Made by a program: the position numbers and the translations under genes
NCBI RefSeq assembly: GCF_030852425.1
Contig: NZ_NSDM01000008.1
Location: forward strand, 186,001 to 250,000
Direction: 5' to 3'
From: Saccharothrix longispora
GTDB lineage: Bacteria; Actinomycetota; Actinomycetes; Mycobacteriales; Pseudonocardiaceae
Length of the DNA stretch: 64,000 nt
Notes under the pieces: model-generated
Told to the model about the DNA's origin: nothing
Databases searched by the model: none
The model's input: only the letters and a program-made list of their open reading frames with translations
Part shown: piece after piece, positions 15,499 through 24,515 of the stretch
How positions within the stretch are numbered: position 1 is the stretch's first letter
Layout of the letters: each line of letters begins with the position of its first letter

Positions 15499-17798
15499 CC
15501 CTGCGCGCGGTGCGCCCGCAGCAGTTCGGTCTGGTGGTCGCGCACGCGGCTCCCGTCGGACGGCGACGCCTCCCACTCGCCGTCGGGCTGGAGCACCCAG
15601 CAGCGGGTCGTGGGCTCCAGCGCCGAGTCGAGCATGGAGTCGAGCTGCGCGGTGAGCTTCGGGTCGGTCACCCGCACCTGGACCTCGACGCGCCGGTCGA
15701 GGTTGCGGTGCATCATGTCGGCGCTGCCGATCCAGTGCTCGCCCGCGCCGACGAAGTGGAACACCCGCGAGTGCTCCAGGAACCGGCCGAGGATCGAGCG
15801 GACGTGGATGTTCTCCGACAGGCCCTCGATGCCGGGCTTGAGCGAGCACACGCCGCGCACGACGACCTGCACCGGCACGCCCGCCTGCGACGCCCGGTAC
15901 AGCGAGTCGATGACCTGCTCGTCCACCAGCGAGTTCACCTTGATGCGCACGCCGGCGGGCCGGCCGGCCCGGACGTGCTCCACCTCGCGCTCGATGCGCT
16001 CCACGATGCCGCGCCGCACGCCGTAGGGCGCGACGAGCAGGCTGCGGTAGTGGTCCTGCCGGGCGTAGCCGGTGAGCACGTTGAACAGGTCGGTCAGGTC
16101 CGCGCCGATGGTCGGCTCGGCGGTGAGCAGGCCGACGTCCTCGTACAGCCGGGCCGTCTTCGGGTTGTAGTTGCCGGTGCCGATGTGGCAGTAGCGCTGG
16201 ATGCGCGAACCCTCCTGGCGCACCACCAGCGACGTCTTGCAGTGCGTCTTGAGGCCCATCAGCCCGTACACGACGTGCACGCCCGCCTTCTCCAGCGCGC
16301 GCGCCCACTTGATGTTCGCCTGCTCGTCGAACCGGGCCTTGATCTCCACCAGCGCCACGACCTGCTTGCCGGCCTCGGCCGCGTCGATGAGCGCGTCGAC
16401 GATCGGGGAGTCGCCGGACGTGCGGTACAGGGTCTGCTTGATGGCCAGCACGCGCGGGTCGGCCGCGGCCTGCTCGATGAACCGCTGCACGGACGTGGAG
16501 AACGAGTCGTACGGGTGGTGCACGAGCACGTCGCCCTCGCGCAGGGTGGCGAAGATGCTCTTGGGCGTCTCCCGCTCGCCGAACGCCGGGGGCGTGGCGG
16601 GCACGAACGGCGCGTCCTTGAGCTGCTTGCGGTCCACGCCGTAGAGCTGCCACAGGCACGACAGGTCCAGCAGGCCGGGCACCTGGACGACGTCGTGCGG
16701 GTCGACCTCCATCTCCCGCAGCAGCCGCTCCAGCATGTTCTCGGTCATGTCGTCGGCGACCTCCAGGCGGACCGGGGGGCCGAACCGGCGGCGCGCCAGC
16801 TCCCGCTCCAGCGCCTGGAGCAGGTCCTCGTCCTGGTCCTCCTCGACCTCCAGGTCGGCGTTGCGGGTGACCCGGAAGGCGTGGCACTCGACGACGTGCA
16901 TGCCCGCGAACAGCTCGCCCAGGTGCGCCGCGATCAGCTCCTCCACGGGCAGGAACGTCGCCGTCGGGCTGGTGCGGTCGTTCTCCACGCGCACCAGGCG
17001 CGGCACGTTGTCGGGCACCTTGATGCGCGCGAACCGCTCCGCGCCGCCCTCCGGGTCGCGCACCGTCACGGCCAGGTTCAGCGACAGGCCGGAGATGTAG
17101 GGGAACGGGTGCGCGGCGTCCACGGCCAGCGGCGTGAGGACCGGGAACACCTGGTCGGTGAAGTAGTTCGACAGGCGCAGCCGCTCGAACTCGCTGAGCT
17201 GCGCCCAGTTGACGATGCTGATGCCGTGCTTCTCCAGCTCCGGCTGCACGTGGTCGAGGAACGCGCGGGCGTGCTGCTCGACCAGCTCCTGGGCGCGCTT
17301 GGACATGTTCGCCAGCTGCTCGCGCGGGGTGAGGCCGTCCGCGCTGCGCACCGACAGGCCCGTCTCGTCGCGGCGCTTCAGACCGGCGACCCGCACCATG
17401 TAGAACTCGTCGAGGTTCGAGGCGAAGATCGCCAGGAACTTCGCCCGCTCCAGCAGTGGCTGGGACGCGTCCTCGGCCAGCGCCAGGACCCGGGCGTTGA
17501 AGTCCAACCAGGACAGTTCCCGGTTGAAGTACCGGTCGTCGGGCAGGTCGGCCTGCGCCTCGGTGGCGGTGGCGGCGGGCGGTGAGCTCGGGAACGGGCG
17601 GGCGGGCGTCTCCGGCTTCGGCTGCACCGCCGCCGGCGCACCGTCCGTGGGCGCCCGGCGGGCGGCCGGTCGCGGTCGGCGCTTCGGCGCCCCAGGCGTG
17701 GGCGCGCCCGCGGCGGGTGCGCTCGCGGCGGGCGTGGCCCGCGGCGTCCTGGAGCGTCGCTTCGGCGCAGGCTGCTCAGGCGTGTTGTCCGTGCTCAC
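15495..17798 (-). CDS. ppk: Polyphosphate kinase PPK1
   Basis: Reversibly polymerises the gamma-phosphate of ATP into polyphosphate. From GTG 17798 the product is 767 residues: about 85 disordered Pro/Ala/Arg-rich residues, then the PPK1 N domain starting '[20 protein letters not shown]' and the two phospholipase D-like catalytic domains with '[20 protein letters not shown]' (the autophosphorylated-His segment) and '[19 protein letters not shown]'. The start is uncertain: GTG 17870, overlapping the stop of the small upstream gene as GTGA, adds 24 residues, but neither start has a clear Shine-Dalgarno. In a minus-strand operon with mutT1. Confidence 0.94.
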   Translation of the reverse strand: MSTDNTPEQPAPKRRSRTPRATPAASAPAAGAPTPGAPKRRPRPAARRAPTDGAPAAVQPKPETPARPFPSSPPAATATEAQADLPDDRYFNRELSWLDFNARVLALAEDASQPLLERAKFLAIFASNLDEFYMVRVAGLKRRDETGLSVRSADGLTPREQLANMSKRAQELVEQHARAFLDHVQPELEKHGISIVNWAQLSEFERLRLSNYFTDQVFPVLTPLAVDAAHPFPYISGLSLNLAVTVRDPEGGAERFARIKVPDNVPRLVRVENDRTSPTATFLPVEELIAAHLGELFAGMHVVECHAFRVTRNADLEVEEDQDEDLLQALERELARRRFGPPVRLEVADDMTENMLERLLREMEVDPHDVVQVPGLLDLSCLWQLYGVDRKQLKDAPFVPATPPAFGERETPKSIFATLREGDVLVHHPYDSFSTSVQRFIEQAAADPRVLAIKQTLYRTSGDSPIVDALIDAAEAGKQVVALVEIKARFDEQANIKWARALEKAGVHVVYGLMGLKTHCKTSLVVRQEGSRIQRYCHIGTGNYNPKTARLYEDVGLLTAEPTIGADLTDLFNVLTGYARQDHYRSLLVAPYGVRRGIVERIEREVEHVRAGRPAGVRIKVNSLVDEQVIDSLYRASQAGVPVQVVVRGVCSLKPGIEGLSENIHVRSILGRFLEHSRVFHFVGAGEHWIGSADMMHRNLDRRVEVQVRVTDPKLTAQLDSMLDSALEPTTRCWVLQPDGEWEASPSDGSRVRDHQTELLRAHRAQG

Positions 17799-17866
17799 GA
17801 ACAGTATTGTCCACCAATTCCGGGCCACTCGCGCCGATCGGAGCCGGCCGGGAGGTGAACTCCCCG

Positions 17867-18061
17867 TCACACCGGCCGCAGCAGACCGCGCACCGCACCC
17901 GAGCCGTCACGCACGAGCGCCACCCGCTGGCCGGGGCGCAGCACCCGCCACCCGCCCTCGGCCACCGCGGCGGCCGGGACGTCCACGAGAACGCCGTCGT
18001 CGCGCAGCACTGTCGCCGACCCGTCCGGGTGGTGCGCGCTCACGGTCGCCTGCTCGGTCAC
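17867..18061 (-). CDS. Small conserved protein, probable cold-shock/OB-like fold
   Basis: A 64-residue basic/acidic-balanced protein, '[19 protein letters not shown]' at the start and '[17 protein letters not shown]' near the end. The pattern of a turn-rich strand, 'DDG', then 'LRPGQRV' resembles the CspA/OB fold seen in small actinobacterial proteins encoded just before ppk. No RNA-binding RNP motif is clear. Its TGA overlaps a possible ppk GTG (GTGA), suggesting it belongs to the ppk-mutT1 transcript. Function unknown. Confidence 0.65.
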   Translation of the reverse strand: MTEQATVSAHHPDGSATVLRDDGVLVDVPAAAVAEGGWRVLRPGQRVALVRDGSGAVRGLLRPV

Positions 18062-18093
18062 ACCGCCAAGCTAACCGATCCCGCGGGCGCCCG

Positions 18094-18140
18094 GCCCCCA
18101 CCCCGCCGGCCCCACCCCGCCGGCCCCACCCCCTCGGCCC
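18094..18140. repeat. Short GC tandem repeat (14-nt unit, about three copies)
   Basis: The unit GGCCCCACCCCGCC is repeated with small variation between the fbiD stop and the small OB-like gene. It is simple-sequence slippage material and shows no hairpin arms. Confidence 0.6.
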
Positions 18141-18147
18141 CGTCCCC

Positions 18148-18750
18148 TCAGCCGCACACCGGCGCGAGGACCGCCGCCGTCCGGGCGCCCAGCCCCAGCG
18201 CCGCCGCGGACCCCAGGTCCTCCGCCGTGTCCACGTCGTGCCGCAGCGACGGCCACGGCCCGATCAGCGCCGCCGCGCCCGACGCCGCGTGCGCCGCCGC
18301 CGACCCCGCGCCGAACGACGGGTCCAGCGCGCCGCCGGGCGCGGACAGCAGCACCGTCGTCCCCGTGCCCTGGCGGTCCGGGACGAACGACCGGCCCGTC
18401 GCCGCCGCCAGCGCCGCCGCGAGTTCGGCGGTCCGCAACGCGGGCAGGTCGGCCTGGAGCGCCCCCACGACCGACGAGGCGTCCCGCGCCCGCAGCACCC
18501 CCCAGCCGAACCGCAGCGACTCGTTCAACCCCTCCGGCCCGGCGATCGACTCGACGCCCAGCGCCCGCAGCTCCGCCGCCACCGCGCGATCGGACGTGAC
18601 GACCACCACACGGCGCACGGCGGGCAGGGCGGCGGTGACGGTGTCGAGCGCGAACGCCAGCGCGAGCGCCGGCCGGTCCAGCCCCACGAGTCGCGACTTG
18701 GCCCGGTCCAGCGTCTTGACCGGCACCACCAGGTCCACTTCGGCTCCCAC
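18148..18750 (-). CDS. fbiD: Phosphoenolpyruvate guanylyltransferase FbiD (CofC-like)
   Basis: Activates phosphoenolpyruvate (2-phospholactate in archaea) with GTP for coenzyme F420 synthesis. The 200-residue nucleotidyltransferase-fold protein shows 'DLVVPVKTLDRAKSRL' at the N-terminus, 'ALQADLPALRTAEL' with the metal-binding Asp in the middle, and 'RHDVDTAEDL' towards the C-terminus, all family hallmarks. It lies between ppk and gpsA as in M. tuberculosis (Rv2983). GTG 18750 is the first in-frame start; no strong Shine-Dalgarno. Presence implies the organism makes F420. Confidence 0.9.
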   Translation of the reverse strand: MGAEVDLVVPVKTLDRAKSRLVGLDRPALALAFALDTVTAALPAVRRVVVVTSDRAVAAELRALGVESIAGPEGLNESLRFGWGVLRARDASSVVGALQADLPALRTAELAAALAAATGRSFVPDRQGTGTTVLLSAPGGALDPSFGAGSAAAHAASGAAALIGPWPSLRHDVDTAEDLGSAAALGLGARTAAVLAPVCG

Positions 18751-18848
18751 CCCGCCATACTCCCCGATGCCGGACTCCCCGATGCCGGCTGGACCTGGCC
18801 GGGGCCTCCGGGGAAGACTCCAGGTCCACGAACGGAGAGGGAGTGCAC

Positions 18849-19553
18849 GTGGCCAGAGAGAAGGGCGGCTTCTGGGTCGGGTTCGCCGCGGTGGTCTTCT
18901 ACCCGTCGACCGCCGTGATGGCGCGCCGGCGCACGGAGGGCGGCGAGCGGCTCCCCCGGAAGGGCGGCGCGCTGGTCGTGATGAACCACGTGTCCCACCT
19001 GGACCCCGTCTACGACGCGGTGTTCACGCACGAGCAGGGGCGCGTGCCGCACTTCCTGGCCAAGCACGGCCTGTGGAACGTCCCGGTGCTCGGCTCCGTG
19101 CTCAAGGGCGCCCGCCAGATCCCCGTCTACCGCGGCACGTCCGACGCCCAGCAGAGCCTGCGCGCCGCCCACGACGCCCTGGAGCAGGGCCTGGTGGTGA
19201 TCATCTACCCGGAGGGCACGATCACCCGCGACCCCGACGGCTGGCCGATGGGTTCCCGCACGGGCGTGGCGCGGCTCGCGCTGGAGCACGACGTGCCGGT
19301 GCTGCCCGTCGCCCGCTGGGGCACCCGCGACGTCTACGACCACTACCGCCGGAAGTTCCGGCCGCTCCCGCGCAAGACCGTCGTGACGAAGGTCGGCGAG
19401 CCGGTCGACCTGTCCGCCCACCGCGCCCGGCCGCAGAACCTCGCCCTGCTGCGCGAGGTCACCGACCTGCTGATGGGCGAGGTGAAGGGCCTGCTCGCGG
19501 AGATCCGCGAGGAGCAGGCGCCGGACGGCTTCTACTCGGCGAAGAAGTCCTGA
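18849..19553 (+). CDS. 1-acyl-sn-glycerol-3-phosphate acyltransferase (PlsC family)
   Basis: Adds the second acyl chain to lysophosphatidate at the membrane. Family motifs are the catalytic HX4D, '[11 protein letters not shown]', the substrate motif '[11 protein letters not shown]' and the later '[11 protein letters not shown]'. About 234 residues, with one hydrophobic segment near the N-terminus ([11 protein letters not shown]). GTG 18849 is preferred to GTG 18843 on spacing from GGAGAGGGAG. The gene ends 1 nt before gpsA, so the two consecutive glycerolipid genes are co-transcribed. A second PlsC-like gene is at 58.2 kb. Confidence 0.9.
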   Translation: MAREKGGFWVGFAAVVFYPSTAVMARRRTEGGERLPRKGGALVVMNHVSHLDPVYDAVFTHEQGRVPHFLAKHGLWNVPVLGSVLKGARQIPVYRGTSDAQQSLRAAHDALEQGLVVIIYPEGTITRDPDGWPMGSRTGVARLALEHDVPVLPVARWGTRDVYDHYRRKFRPLPRKTVVTKVGEPVDLSAHRARPQNLALLREVTDLLMGEVKGLLAEIREEQAPDGFYSAKKS

Positions 19554-19554
19554 C

Positions 19555-20559
19555 GTGGACCGGGTCGCGGTGCTGGGCGCCGGGTCGTGGGGCACCGCCT
19601 TCGCCAAGGTGCTCGCCGACTCCGGCACGGACGTGGTGCTGTGGGCGCGGCGCGCCGAGGTGGCCGACGCCATCTCGACGGGCCGGGTGAACACCGACTA
19701 CCTGCCGGACGTGGTGCTGCCGGCGAACCTGACCGCCACCGCCGACGCCGACGAGGCGCTCGACGGCGCGCGGGCCGTGGTGCTGGCCGTGCCGAGCCAG
19801 ACGCTGCGGGGGAACCTCGCCGGCTGGCGCCCGTCGCTGCCGCCCGGCGCCACGCTGGTCAGCCTGGCCAAGGGTGTCGAGCTGGGCACGCTCAAGCGGA
19901 TGAGCGAGGTCGTCCGCGAGGTCGCCGGGGTGCCGGAGGACCAGGTCGCCGTGGTGACCGGGCCGAACCTGGCCAAGGAGATCGCGGCCGAGCAGCCGAC
20001 CGCCACGGTCATCGCGTGCACCGACCACGACAGGGCGGTGGAGTTGCAGCACGCCTGCTCCAACTCCTACTTCCGGCCGTACACGAACGTCGACGTCGTC
20101 GGCTGCGAGCTGGGCGGGGCGTGCAAGAACGTCATCGCGCTGGCGTGCGGCATGGCGGCGGGCATGGGGTTCGGCGACAACACGATGGCCTCGATCATCA
20201 CCCGCGGCCTGGCCGAGACGGCGCGGCTGGGCGCGGCGCTGGGCGCCGACCCGCTGACGTTCGCGGGCCTGGCCGGCCTGGGCGACCTGGTGGCGACGTG
20301 CGCCTCACCGCTGTCGCGCAACCGGTCGTTCGGTGAGAGGCTCGGTCGCGGCGATTCCCTGGCGCGGGCGCAGGAGGCGGCGCACGGGCAGGTCGCCGAG
20401 GGCGTGAAGTCGTGCTCGTCGATCCGCGAGCTGGCCGCGCGCCACGACGTGGACATGCCCATCACCGAGGGCGTGCACCAGGTGTGCCACGAGGGGCTCG
20501 ACCCGCGCGTGCTCACCGCGGCGCTGCTCGGGCGGGAGCGGAAGGCGGAACGGCAGTGA
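19555..20559 (+). CDS. gpsA: Glycerol-3-phosphate dehydrogenase [NAD(P)+] GpsA
   Basis: Makes sn-glycerol-3-phosphate from dihydroxyacetone phosphate for phospholipids. The 334-residue product has the N-terminal Rossmann motif [18 protein letters not shown], '[11 protein letters not shown]' and the catalytic Lys in '[13 protein letters not shown]', then 'LSGLGD'-like '[11 protein letters not shown]' and 'NRSFGERLG'. Normal length. Starts 1 nt after the acyltransferase stop and overlaps the next gene by 4 nt (GTGA). Confidence 0.96.
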   Translation: MDRVAVLGAGSWGTAFAKVLADSGTDVVLWARRAEVADAISTGRVNTDYLPDVVLPANLTATADADEALDGARAVVLAVPSQTLRGNLAGWRPSLPPGATLVSLAKGVELGTLKRMSEVVREVAGVPEDQVAVVTGPNLAKEIAAEQPTATVIACTDHDRAVELQHACSNSYFRPYTNVDVVGCELGGACKNVIALACGMAAGMGFGDNTMASIITRGLAETARLGAALGADPLTFAGLAGLGDLVATCASPLSRNRSFGERLGRGDSLARAQEAAHGQVAEGVKSCSSIRELAARHDVDMPITEGVHQVCHEGLDPRVLTAALLGRERKAERQ

Positions 20560-21626
20560 ACGACGTCGGCCGGTGGGGCGACGGCACGCGGGTCGTGCAC
20601 ACGACGCCGGCGGTGGCGGGGGAGCCGTTCACCGCGGGGCCCGTGTTCGCGTCGGCGTACCACCTGGGCGGCGCGGACACCTACGGCCGCGCGCACAACC
20701 CGACGTGGCGGGTGCTGGAGGAGGCGCTGGGCGGGCTGGAGGGCGGCACGACCGTGCTCTTCCCGTCCGGCATGGCGGCGATCTCGACGCTGCTGCGCGT
20801 CGTGCTCGCCCCCGGCGACACCGTCGTCGTGCCCGGCGACGGCTACTACCTGACCCGCGCGCTGGTCGCCGGGATGCCCGTGGAGGTCGTCGAGGCGCCC
20901 ACCGCCGGGCCGTACCCGTCGTTCGACGGCGTGCGGCTGGTGCTGCTGGAGTCGCCGTCCAACCCGGGGCTCGACGTGTGCGACATCGCGGCGCTCGCCG
21001 AGGCCGCGCACGCCGCCGGCGCGCTGGTGGCGGTGGACAACACGACCGCGACGCCGCTCGGGCAGCTGCCGCTGGCGCTGGGCGCGGACGTCGTGGTGAG
21101 CAGCGACACCAAGGCCGTGGCCGGGCACAGCGACGTGCTGCTCGGGCACGTCACCGCGGCCGACCCGGAGCTGGCGGAGGAGGTCCGCGCGGCCCGCACC
21201 ACCGGCGGCGCGATCCCCGGCCCGTTCGAGGCGTGGCTGGCGCACCGCGGGCTCGGCACGCTCGACCTGCGGCTCGCCCGGCAGGCGGAGAACGCCGCCG
21301 CGCTGTACGACGCGCTCAAGGCGCACCCGGCCGTGACCGGGCTGCGCTGGCCCGGCGCGCCCGAGGACCCGGCGCACGCCGTGGCGGCCAGGCAGATGCG
21401 CCGCTTCGGCGGCGTGCTGACCTTCGTGCTGGCGGACGCGGACGCCGTCGCGGCGTTCCTGGCGCGCTCGGAGCTGGTGTACGCGAGCACCAGCTTCGGC
21501 GGGCTGCACACGAGCCTCGACCGGCGCGCCCAGTGGGGCGACCCGGTGCCGGAGGGCCTGGTCAGGCTGTCCGCGGGCTGCGAGGACACCGGGGACCTGG
21601 TGGCCGACGTGCTGAAGGCCCTCTGA
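20556..21626 (+). CDS. Cys/Met-metabolism PLP enzyme (cystathionine gamma-lyase type)
   Basis: A 356-residue fold-type I PLP enzyme of the trans-sulfuration family. '[14 protein letters not shown]' is the PLP-phosphate region and '[17 protein letters not shown]' contains the Schiff-base Lys; '[13 protein letters not shown]' and '[12 protein letters not shown]' mark the C-terminal domain. The split between cystathionine gamma-lyase and gamma-synthase cannot be settled from sequence, but the cysteine dioxygenase and cysteine-type leader just downstream favour a role in cysteine formation or breakdown. GTG 20556 overlaps the gpsA stop. Confidence 0.88.
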   Translation: MNDVGRWGDGTRVVHTTPAVAGEPFTAGPVFASAYHLGGADTYGRAHNPTWRVLEEALGGLEGGTTVLFPSGMAAISTLLRVVLAPGDTVVVPGDGYYLTRALVAGMPVEVVEAPTAGPYPSFDGVRLVLLESPSNPGLDVCDIAALAEAAHAAGALVAVDNTTATPLGQLPLALGADVVVSSDTKAVAGHSDVLLGHVTAADPELAEEVRAARTTGGAIPGPFEAWLAHRGLGTLDLRLARQAENAAALYDALKAHPAVTGLRWPGAPEDPAHAVAARQMRRFGGVLTFVLADADAVAAFLARSELVYASTSFGGLHTSLDRRAQWGDPVPEGLVRLSAGCEDTGDLVADVLKAL

Positions 21627-21661
21627 AGTTCGCCCCAACGGGTCCATTTCGTGGGACGTGG

Positions 21662-21690
21662 TTGCGGGGGTGGCGGGTCGCTGCCACCCT
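21662..21690 (+). promoter_or_regulatory. Predicted promoter of the Cys leader (TTGCGG-N17-CACCCT)
   Basis: TTGCGG at 21662-21667 and CACCCT at 21685-21690 are 17 nt apart, and the -10 ends 7 nt before ATG 21698. The layout copies the cimA leader promoter (CACCAT, then 7 nt, then the start codon). Confidence 0.5.
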
Positions 21691-21697
21691 CGTCGTC

Positions 21698-21778
21698 ATG
21701 TCCTTCCGCGCCATGATCGACGGGCGGGGTCACATCGACCTCGGCCTGGTCGCCAGCGCACTCTGTTCCTGTCGGTGA
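21698..21778 (+). CDS. Cysteine-type attenuation leader peptide
   Basis: ATG 21698 to TGA 21776 encodes 26 residues ending HIDLGLVASALCSCR, with two Cys codons just before the stop. The 'HIDL..VASALC' ending is the form of the actinobacterial putative leader peptides found before cysteine and sulfur genes, where a ribosome starved for Cys-tRNA changes expression downstream. Cysteine dioxygenase follows 62 nt later. No Shine-Dalgarno; the -10 box 7 nt upstream predicts leaderless translation. A 6-bp hairpin (GCGAGC 21793, GCTCGC 21806) is the only clear structure after it; no T-tract terminator. Confidence 0.65.
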   Translation: MSFRAMIDGRGHIDLGLVASALCSCR

Positions 21779-21840
21779 TCGCCCCGCGTCCCGCGAGCAG
21801 TCGACGCTCGCCACCCACGGCACCCCGAAGAAGGAACCTG

Positions 21841-22290
21841 ATGTTCGCCGTTCCGGAGAACACGATCGCCCTGCCCCAGTCGCACGCCGCGCCGCACCCG
21901 GTGCGGATCGCGCTCGACGTGGCGGCGCGGCGAGAGCGCTGGGCCCACCTGCTCCGCTACGACCCCGACACCCGCTTCGCCGCCCTCGTCGAGCGCACCG
22001 ACGAGCAGGAGGTGTGGCTGATGAGCTGGCTGCCCGGCCAGCACACCGACCTGCACGACCACGGCCCGACGACCGGCGCGTTCACCGTGGTCGGCGGCTC
22101 GCTGACCGAGGTGGTCGCGTCCCGCGGCCACCAGGTGCTGCACAACCTGGTGGCCGGCCAGTCGCGCGTGTTCGGGCCCGACTACGCCCACCAGGTGCGC
22201 AACGACGGCGTCGACCCCGCCGTCACGATCCACGTCTACCGCGACGGCGGGCGCACCGTCCGCCCGGTGCGGTTCGACCCCGTCGGCTAG
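21841..22290 (+). CDS. Cysteine dioxygenase (cupin)
   Basis: Oxidises cysteine to cysteine sulfinate with a mononuclear iron, the first step of cysteine removal. The 149-residue cupin keeps 'QHTDLHDHG' (two His ligands) and the third His in 'TIHVYRDGG', as in bacterial type I enzymes. ATG 21841 follows AAGGA by 5 nt. The Cys-codon leader upstream suggests that cysteine supply sets its expression. It may belong with the PLP enzyme upstream, although it has its own predicted promoter. Confidence 0.88.
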   Translation: MFAVPENTIALPQSHAAPHPVRIALDVAARRERWAHLLRYDPDTRFAALVERTDEQEVWLMSWLPGQHTDLHDHGPTTGAFTVVGGSLTEVVASRGHQVLHNLVAGQSRVFGPDYAHQVRNDGVDPAVTIHVYRDGGRTVRPVRFDPVG

Positions 22291-22299
22291 CGCCCGCCG

Positions 22300-22947
22300 T
22301 CAGGTCCTGTTCACGACGTGCGGCGGGACGTCCCAGTCGCCCACCAGCGCCGGGTCCGACTCCGCCGCGCCCCACGAGGTGCGCAGCGGCAGCACGCCCG
22401 CCCACCGCGCGTTCGCGGCGACGTCGTCCTCCTCGTCGCCGGGCGGGCCGCTGCGGATCTTCACCGACGCCTCGGCGAGGTCGAGCGCCAGCACCGACGT
22501 CGCGGCCAGCTCCTTCGGCGTCGGCTGCCGGGCGTAGTCCCACGAGCCGGGCGCGATGTGCTCGGTGAGGACGCGCAGGGCGTGCGCCTTGGCGTCCGGG
22601 TCGGTGACCGGGACGGCCGTGCCGTGGACGACGGCCGCGCGGTAGTTCATCGAGTGGTCGAACACCGAGCGCGCGTAGACGACGCCGTCCAGGAGGGTCA
22701 CGGCGACGCACACCGGCACGCCGCGCGCGGCCTCGCGGAGGCTGCGCGCGCCGGTCGAGCCGTGCAGGTAGAGGGTGTCGCCGTCGCGGCCGTAGCCGGT
22801 GGGCAGCACGAGCGGCGCGTCGTCCACGACGACGGCGAGGTGGCACACCAGGGCGGCGTCGAGGACGGCGTGCAGGTCGGCGCGGTCGGTGGCGGCGCGG
22901 TTGCTCCCGCGCCTGATCGTGCTGCGCGGCGTCGGTGACAGGGTCAT
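22300..22947 (-). CDS. Pyridoxamine 5'-phosphate oxidase-family flavin-binding protein
   Basis: A 215-residue split-barrel FMN-binding protein, with 'HLAVVVDDAPLVLPTGYGRDGDTLY' near residue 34 on and 'SFNYRAAVVHG'-like 'HSMNYRAAVVHGTA' in the second half. It is closest in layout to the FMN-binding/NimA-like group, which are reductases or oxidases of unknown substrate. It is divergent from a MocR-type regulator with 67 nt between starts, a pairing usual for PdxR/MocR regulators and their targets. The start ATG 22947 has GGAGAAG 8 nt upstream. Confidence 0.82.
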   Translation of the reverse strand: MTLSPTPRSTIRRGSNRAATDRADLHAVLDAALVCHLAVVVDDAPLVLPTGYGRDGDTLYLHGSTGARSLREAARGVPVCVAVTLLDGVVYARSVFDHSMNYRAAVVHGTAVPVTDPDAKAHALRVLTEHIAPGSWDYARQPTPKELAATSVLALDLAEASVKIRSGPPGDEEDDVAANARWAGVLPLRTSWGAAESDPALVGDWDVPPHVVNRT

Positions 22948-23014
22948 GCGATCAGCTTCTCCGGTAGAGTGGCTATTCTCAAGTGCCAATTCCCGGCGTT
23001 TCGAGGAGGCCACT

Positions 23015-24505
23015 GTGTCGGAGACCGCGCTCGCCGTCTCGCTGGACCGCGCGTCGGGCGAGCCGCTGGCCGTGCAGCTCGCGGAGGCGCTGCGCACGGC
23101 CGCCGCCGACGGCAGGCTGCGCAGCGGCGACCGGCTGCCGTCCACCCGGGCGCTGGCCGAGCGGCTGGGCGTGAGCCGGACCGTGACGGCGGCGGCCTAC
23201 GAGCAGCTGCACGCCGAGGGCTGGATCGCCGGGCGGCACGGGTCGGGCACCTACGTGACCACCACCCCGCCGGGGGCGCTGCGGGCGCGCACCCGCCGTG
23301 CCGCGGCGCCCGCCGTGCCGTCCGGGGTGCTCGACCTGGCGCCCGGCGCGCCGTGGGCGGAGGGGTTGGACCGGGCGGCGTGGCGGCGGGCGTGGCGGGC
23401 GGCGGCGGACGTGCCGCCGCTGTTCCGGCCCGCGCGCGCCGGGCTGCCCGAGTACCGCGCCGTGGTCGCCGAGCACCTGCTGCGCCACCGCGGCCTGGCC
23501 GTGCGCGGCGGGCTGCGCGAGGAGCACGTGCTGGCGACCGGTGGCACCACCGCCGCGCTGGTCGAGCTGGCGGCGGCCGTGCTGGAACCCGGTGACGCGG
23601 TGGCCGTGGAGGAGCCCGGCTACCAGCGCGCCGTGTCCGCCCTGCGGTCGGCGGGCGTGCGGGTCGTGCAGGCGCCCGTGGACGAGGAGGGCATCCTCGT
23701 CGACGCCGTGCCGGCGGGCGTGCGCGGCGTGTACTGCTCGCCCGCGCACCAGTACCCGATGGGCGGGCGCATGTCGGCCGGGCGGCGGGTGGCCCTGGTG
23801 GAGCGCGCCCGCGCCGAGGGGTGGCTGGTCGTGGAGGACGACTACGACGGCGAGCTGCGCTACGACGTCGCCCCCCTGCCGCTGCTGGCCGCGCTCGCGC
23901 CGGACGTCGTGGTGCACCTGGGCACGACGAGCAAGATCCTCACCCCGACGCTCGGCGCGGGCTGGATGGTGGCGCCCGAACCCGTCGCCACCGCCGTCCT
24001 CGCCCACCGCGACGAGACCGGCACCAGCCCGTCCGCGGCGGGGCAGCGCGTGCTGGTCGAACTCGCCCGCAACGGCGACCTGGGCCGGCACCTGCGCAAG
24101 CTCCGGCGCGAGCTGTCCGAGCGCCGGGCCCTGCTCTCCGCCGCCTTCGCCGAGGCGGGCATCCCCGTGCTGGGCGACGACGCGGGCGCGCACATCGTCG
24201 TGCCCCTGCCCACCGCGCAGGCCGAGCGCGACGTCCTCGCCGAAGCACTGGCCCACGGCCTGCGCCTGGACGGCCTGGGCCGCCACCACGCCGGCCGCCC
24301 CGGCGTCCACGGCGCCGCGATCGGCTACAGCGCCTGCTCGCGCGACCAGCTCACCGCCGCGATCCCCACCCTCATCCCCGTCCTCACCCCGAGAGTCCGA
24401 CCCCCGGGTCGCGAGAGTCCGACACCGGACTCTCGCGACCCGGGCGTCGGACTCTCGCGACGTCCGAGTTCCACGGTCGCGGTGGGGGTTACGCCATCCG
24501 GGTAG
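23015..24505 (+). CDS. MocR/PdxR-type GntR regulator with aminotransferase domain
   Basis: A 496-residue regulator: residues 1-80 form a GntR winged helix ('[20 protein letters not shown]'), and about 110-460 a fold-type I aminotransferase-like domain with '[11 protein letters not shown]' and PLP-Lys motif '[17 protein letters not shown]'. Such proteins sense PLP or amino acids and control the divergent gene. GTG 23015 follows GAGGAGG by 5 nt. The last 40 or so codons run into a large inverted repeat (24391-24456), which makes a Pro/Arg/Ser-rich tail that is not part of the fold. The TAG overlaps the ddl -10 box. Confidence 0.9.
   Translation: MSETALAVSLDRASGEPLAVQLAEALRTAAADGRLRSGDRLPSTRALAERLGVSRTVTAAAYEQLHAEGWIAGRHGSGTYVTTTPPGALRARTRRAAAPAVPSGVLDLAPGAPWAEGLDRAAWRRAWRAAADVPPLFRPARAGLPEYRAVVAEHLLRHRGLAVRGGLREEHVLATGGTTAALVELAAAVLEPGDAVAVEEPGYQRAVSALRSAGVRVVQAPVDEEGILVDAVPAGVRGVYCSPAHQYPMGGRMSAGRRVALVERARAEGWLVVEDDYDGELRYDVAPLPLLAALAPDVVVHLGTTSKILTPTLGAGWMVAPEPVATAVLAHRDETGTSPSAAGQRVLVELARNGDLGRHLRKLRRELSERRALLSAAFAEAGIPVLGDDAGAHIVVPLPTAQAERDVLAEALAHGLRLDGLGRHHAGRPGVHGAAIGYSACSRDQLTAAIPTLIPVLTPRVRPPGRESPTPDSRDPGVGLSRRPSSTVAVGVTPSG
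24391..24456. repeat. 31-bp near-perfect inverted repeat built from GAGAGTCCG units
   Basis: Arms 24391-24421 and 24426-24456 pair with one mismatch around a 4-nt loop. Each arm carries GAGAGTCCG at both ends around CCCGGGTCGC. It lies in the 3' coding end of the MocR gene and upstream of ddl. It could be a very strong terminator-like hairpin or a dispersed palindromic repeat element. Confidence 0.8.
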
Positions 24506-24508
24506 GGT
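24503..24508 (+). promoter_or_regulatory. -10 box TAGGGT of ddl
   Basis: TAGGGT, whose first three bases are the MocR stop codon, is 7 nt upstream of ATG 24516. This supports that start and a leaderless ddl mRNA. Confidence 0.55.
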
Positions 24509-24515
24509 CCGAGCC

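Noticed and set aside
18094-18140. GC tandem repeat considered as a CRISPR array
   Set aside because: Unit of 14 nt with no spacers; no cas genes in the window.
23860-24213. Minus-strand ORF inside the MocR gene
   Set aside because: Antisense shadow with no support; the plus-strand aminotransferase domain is continuous there.
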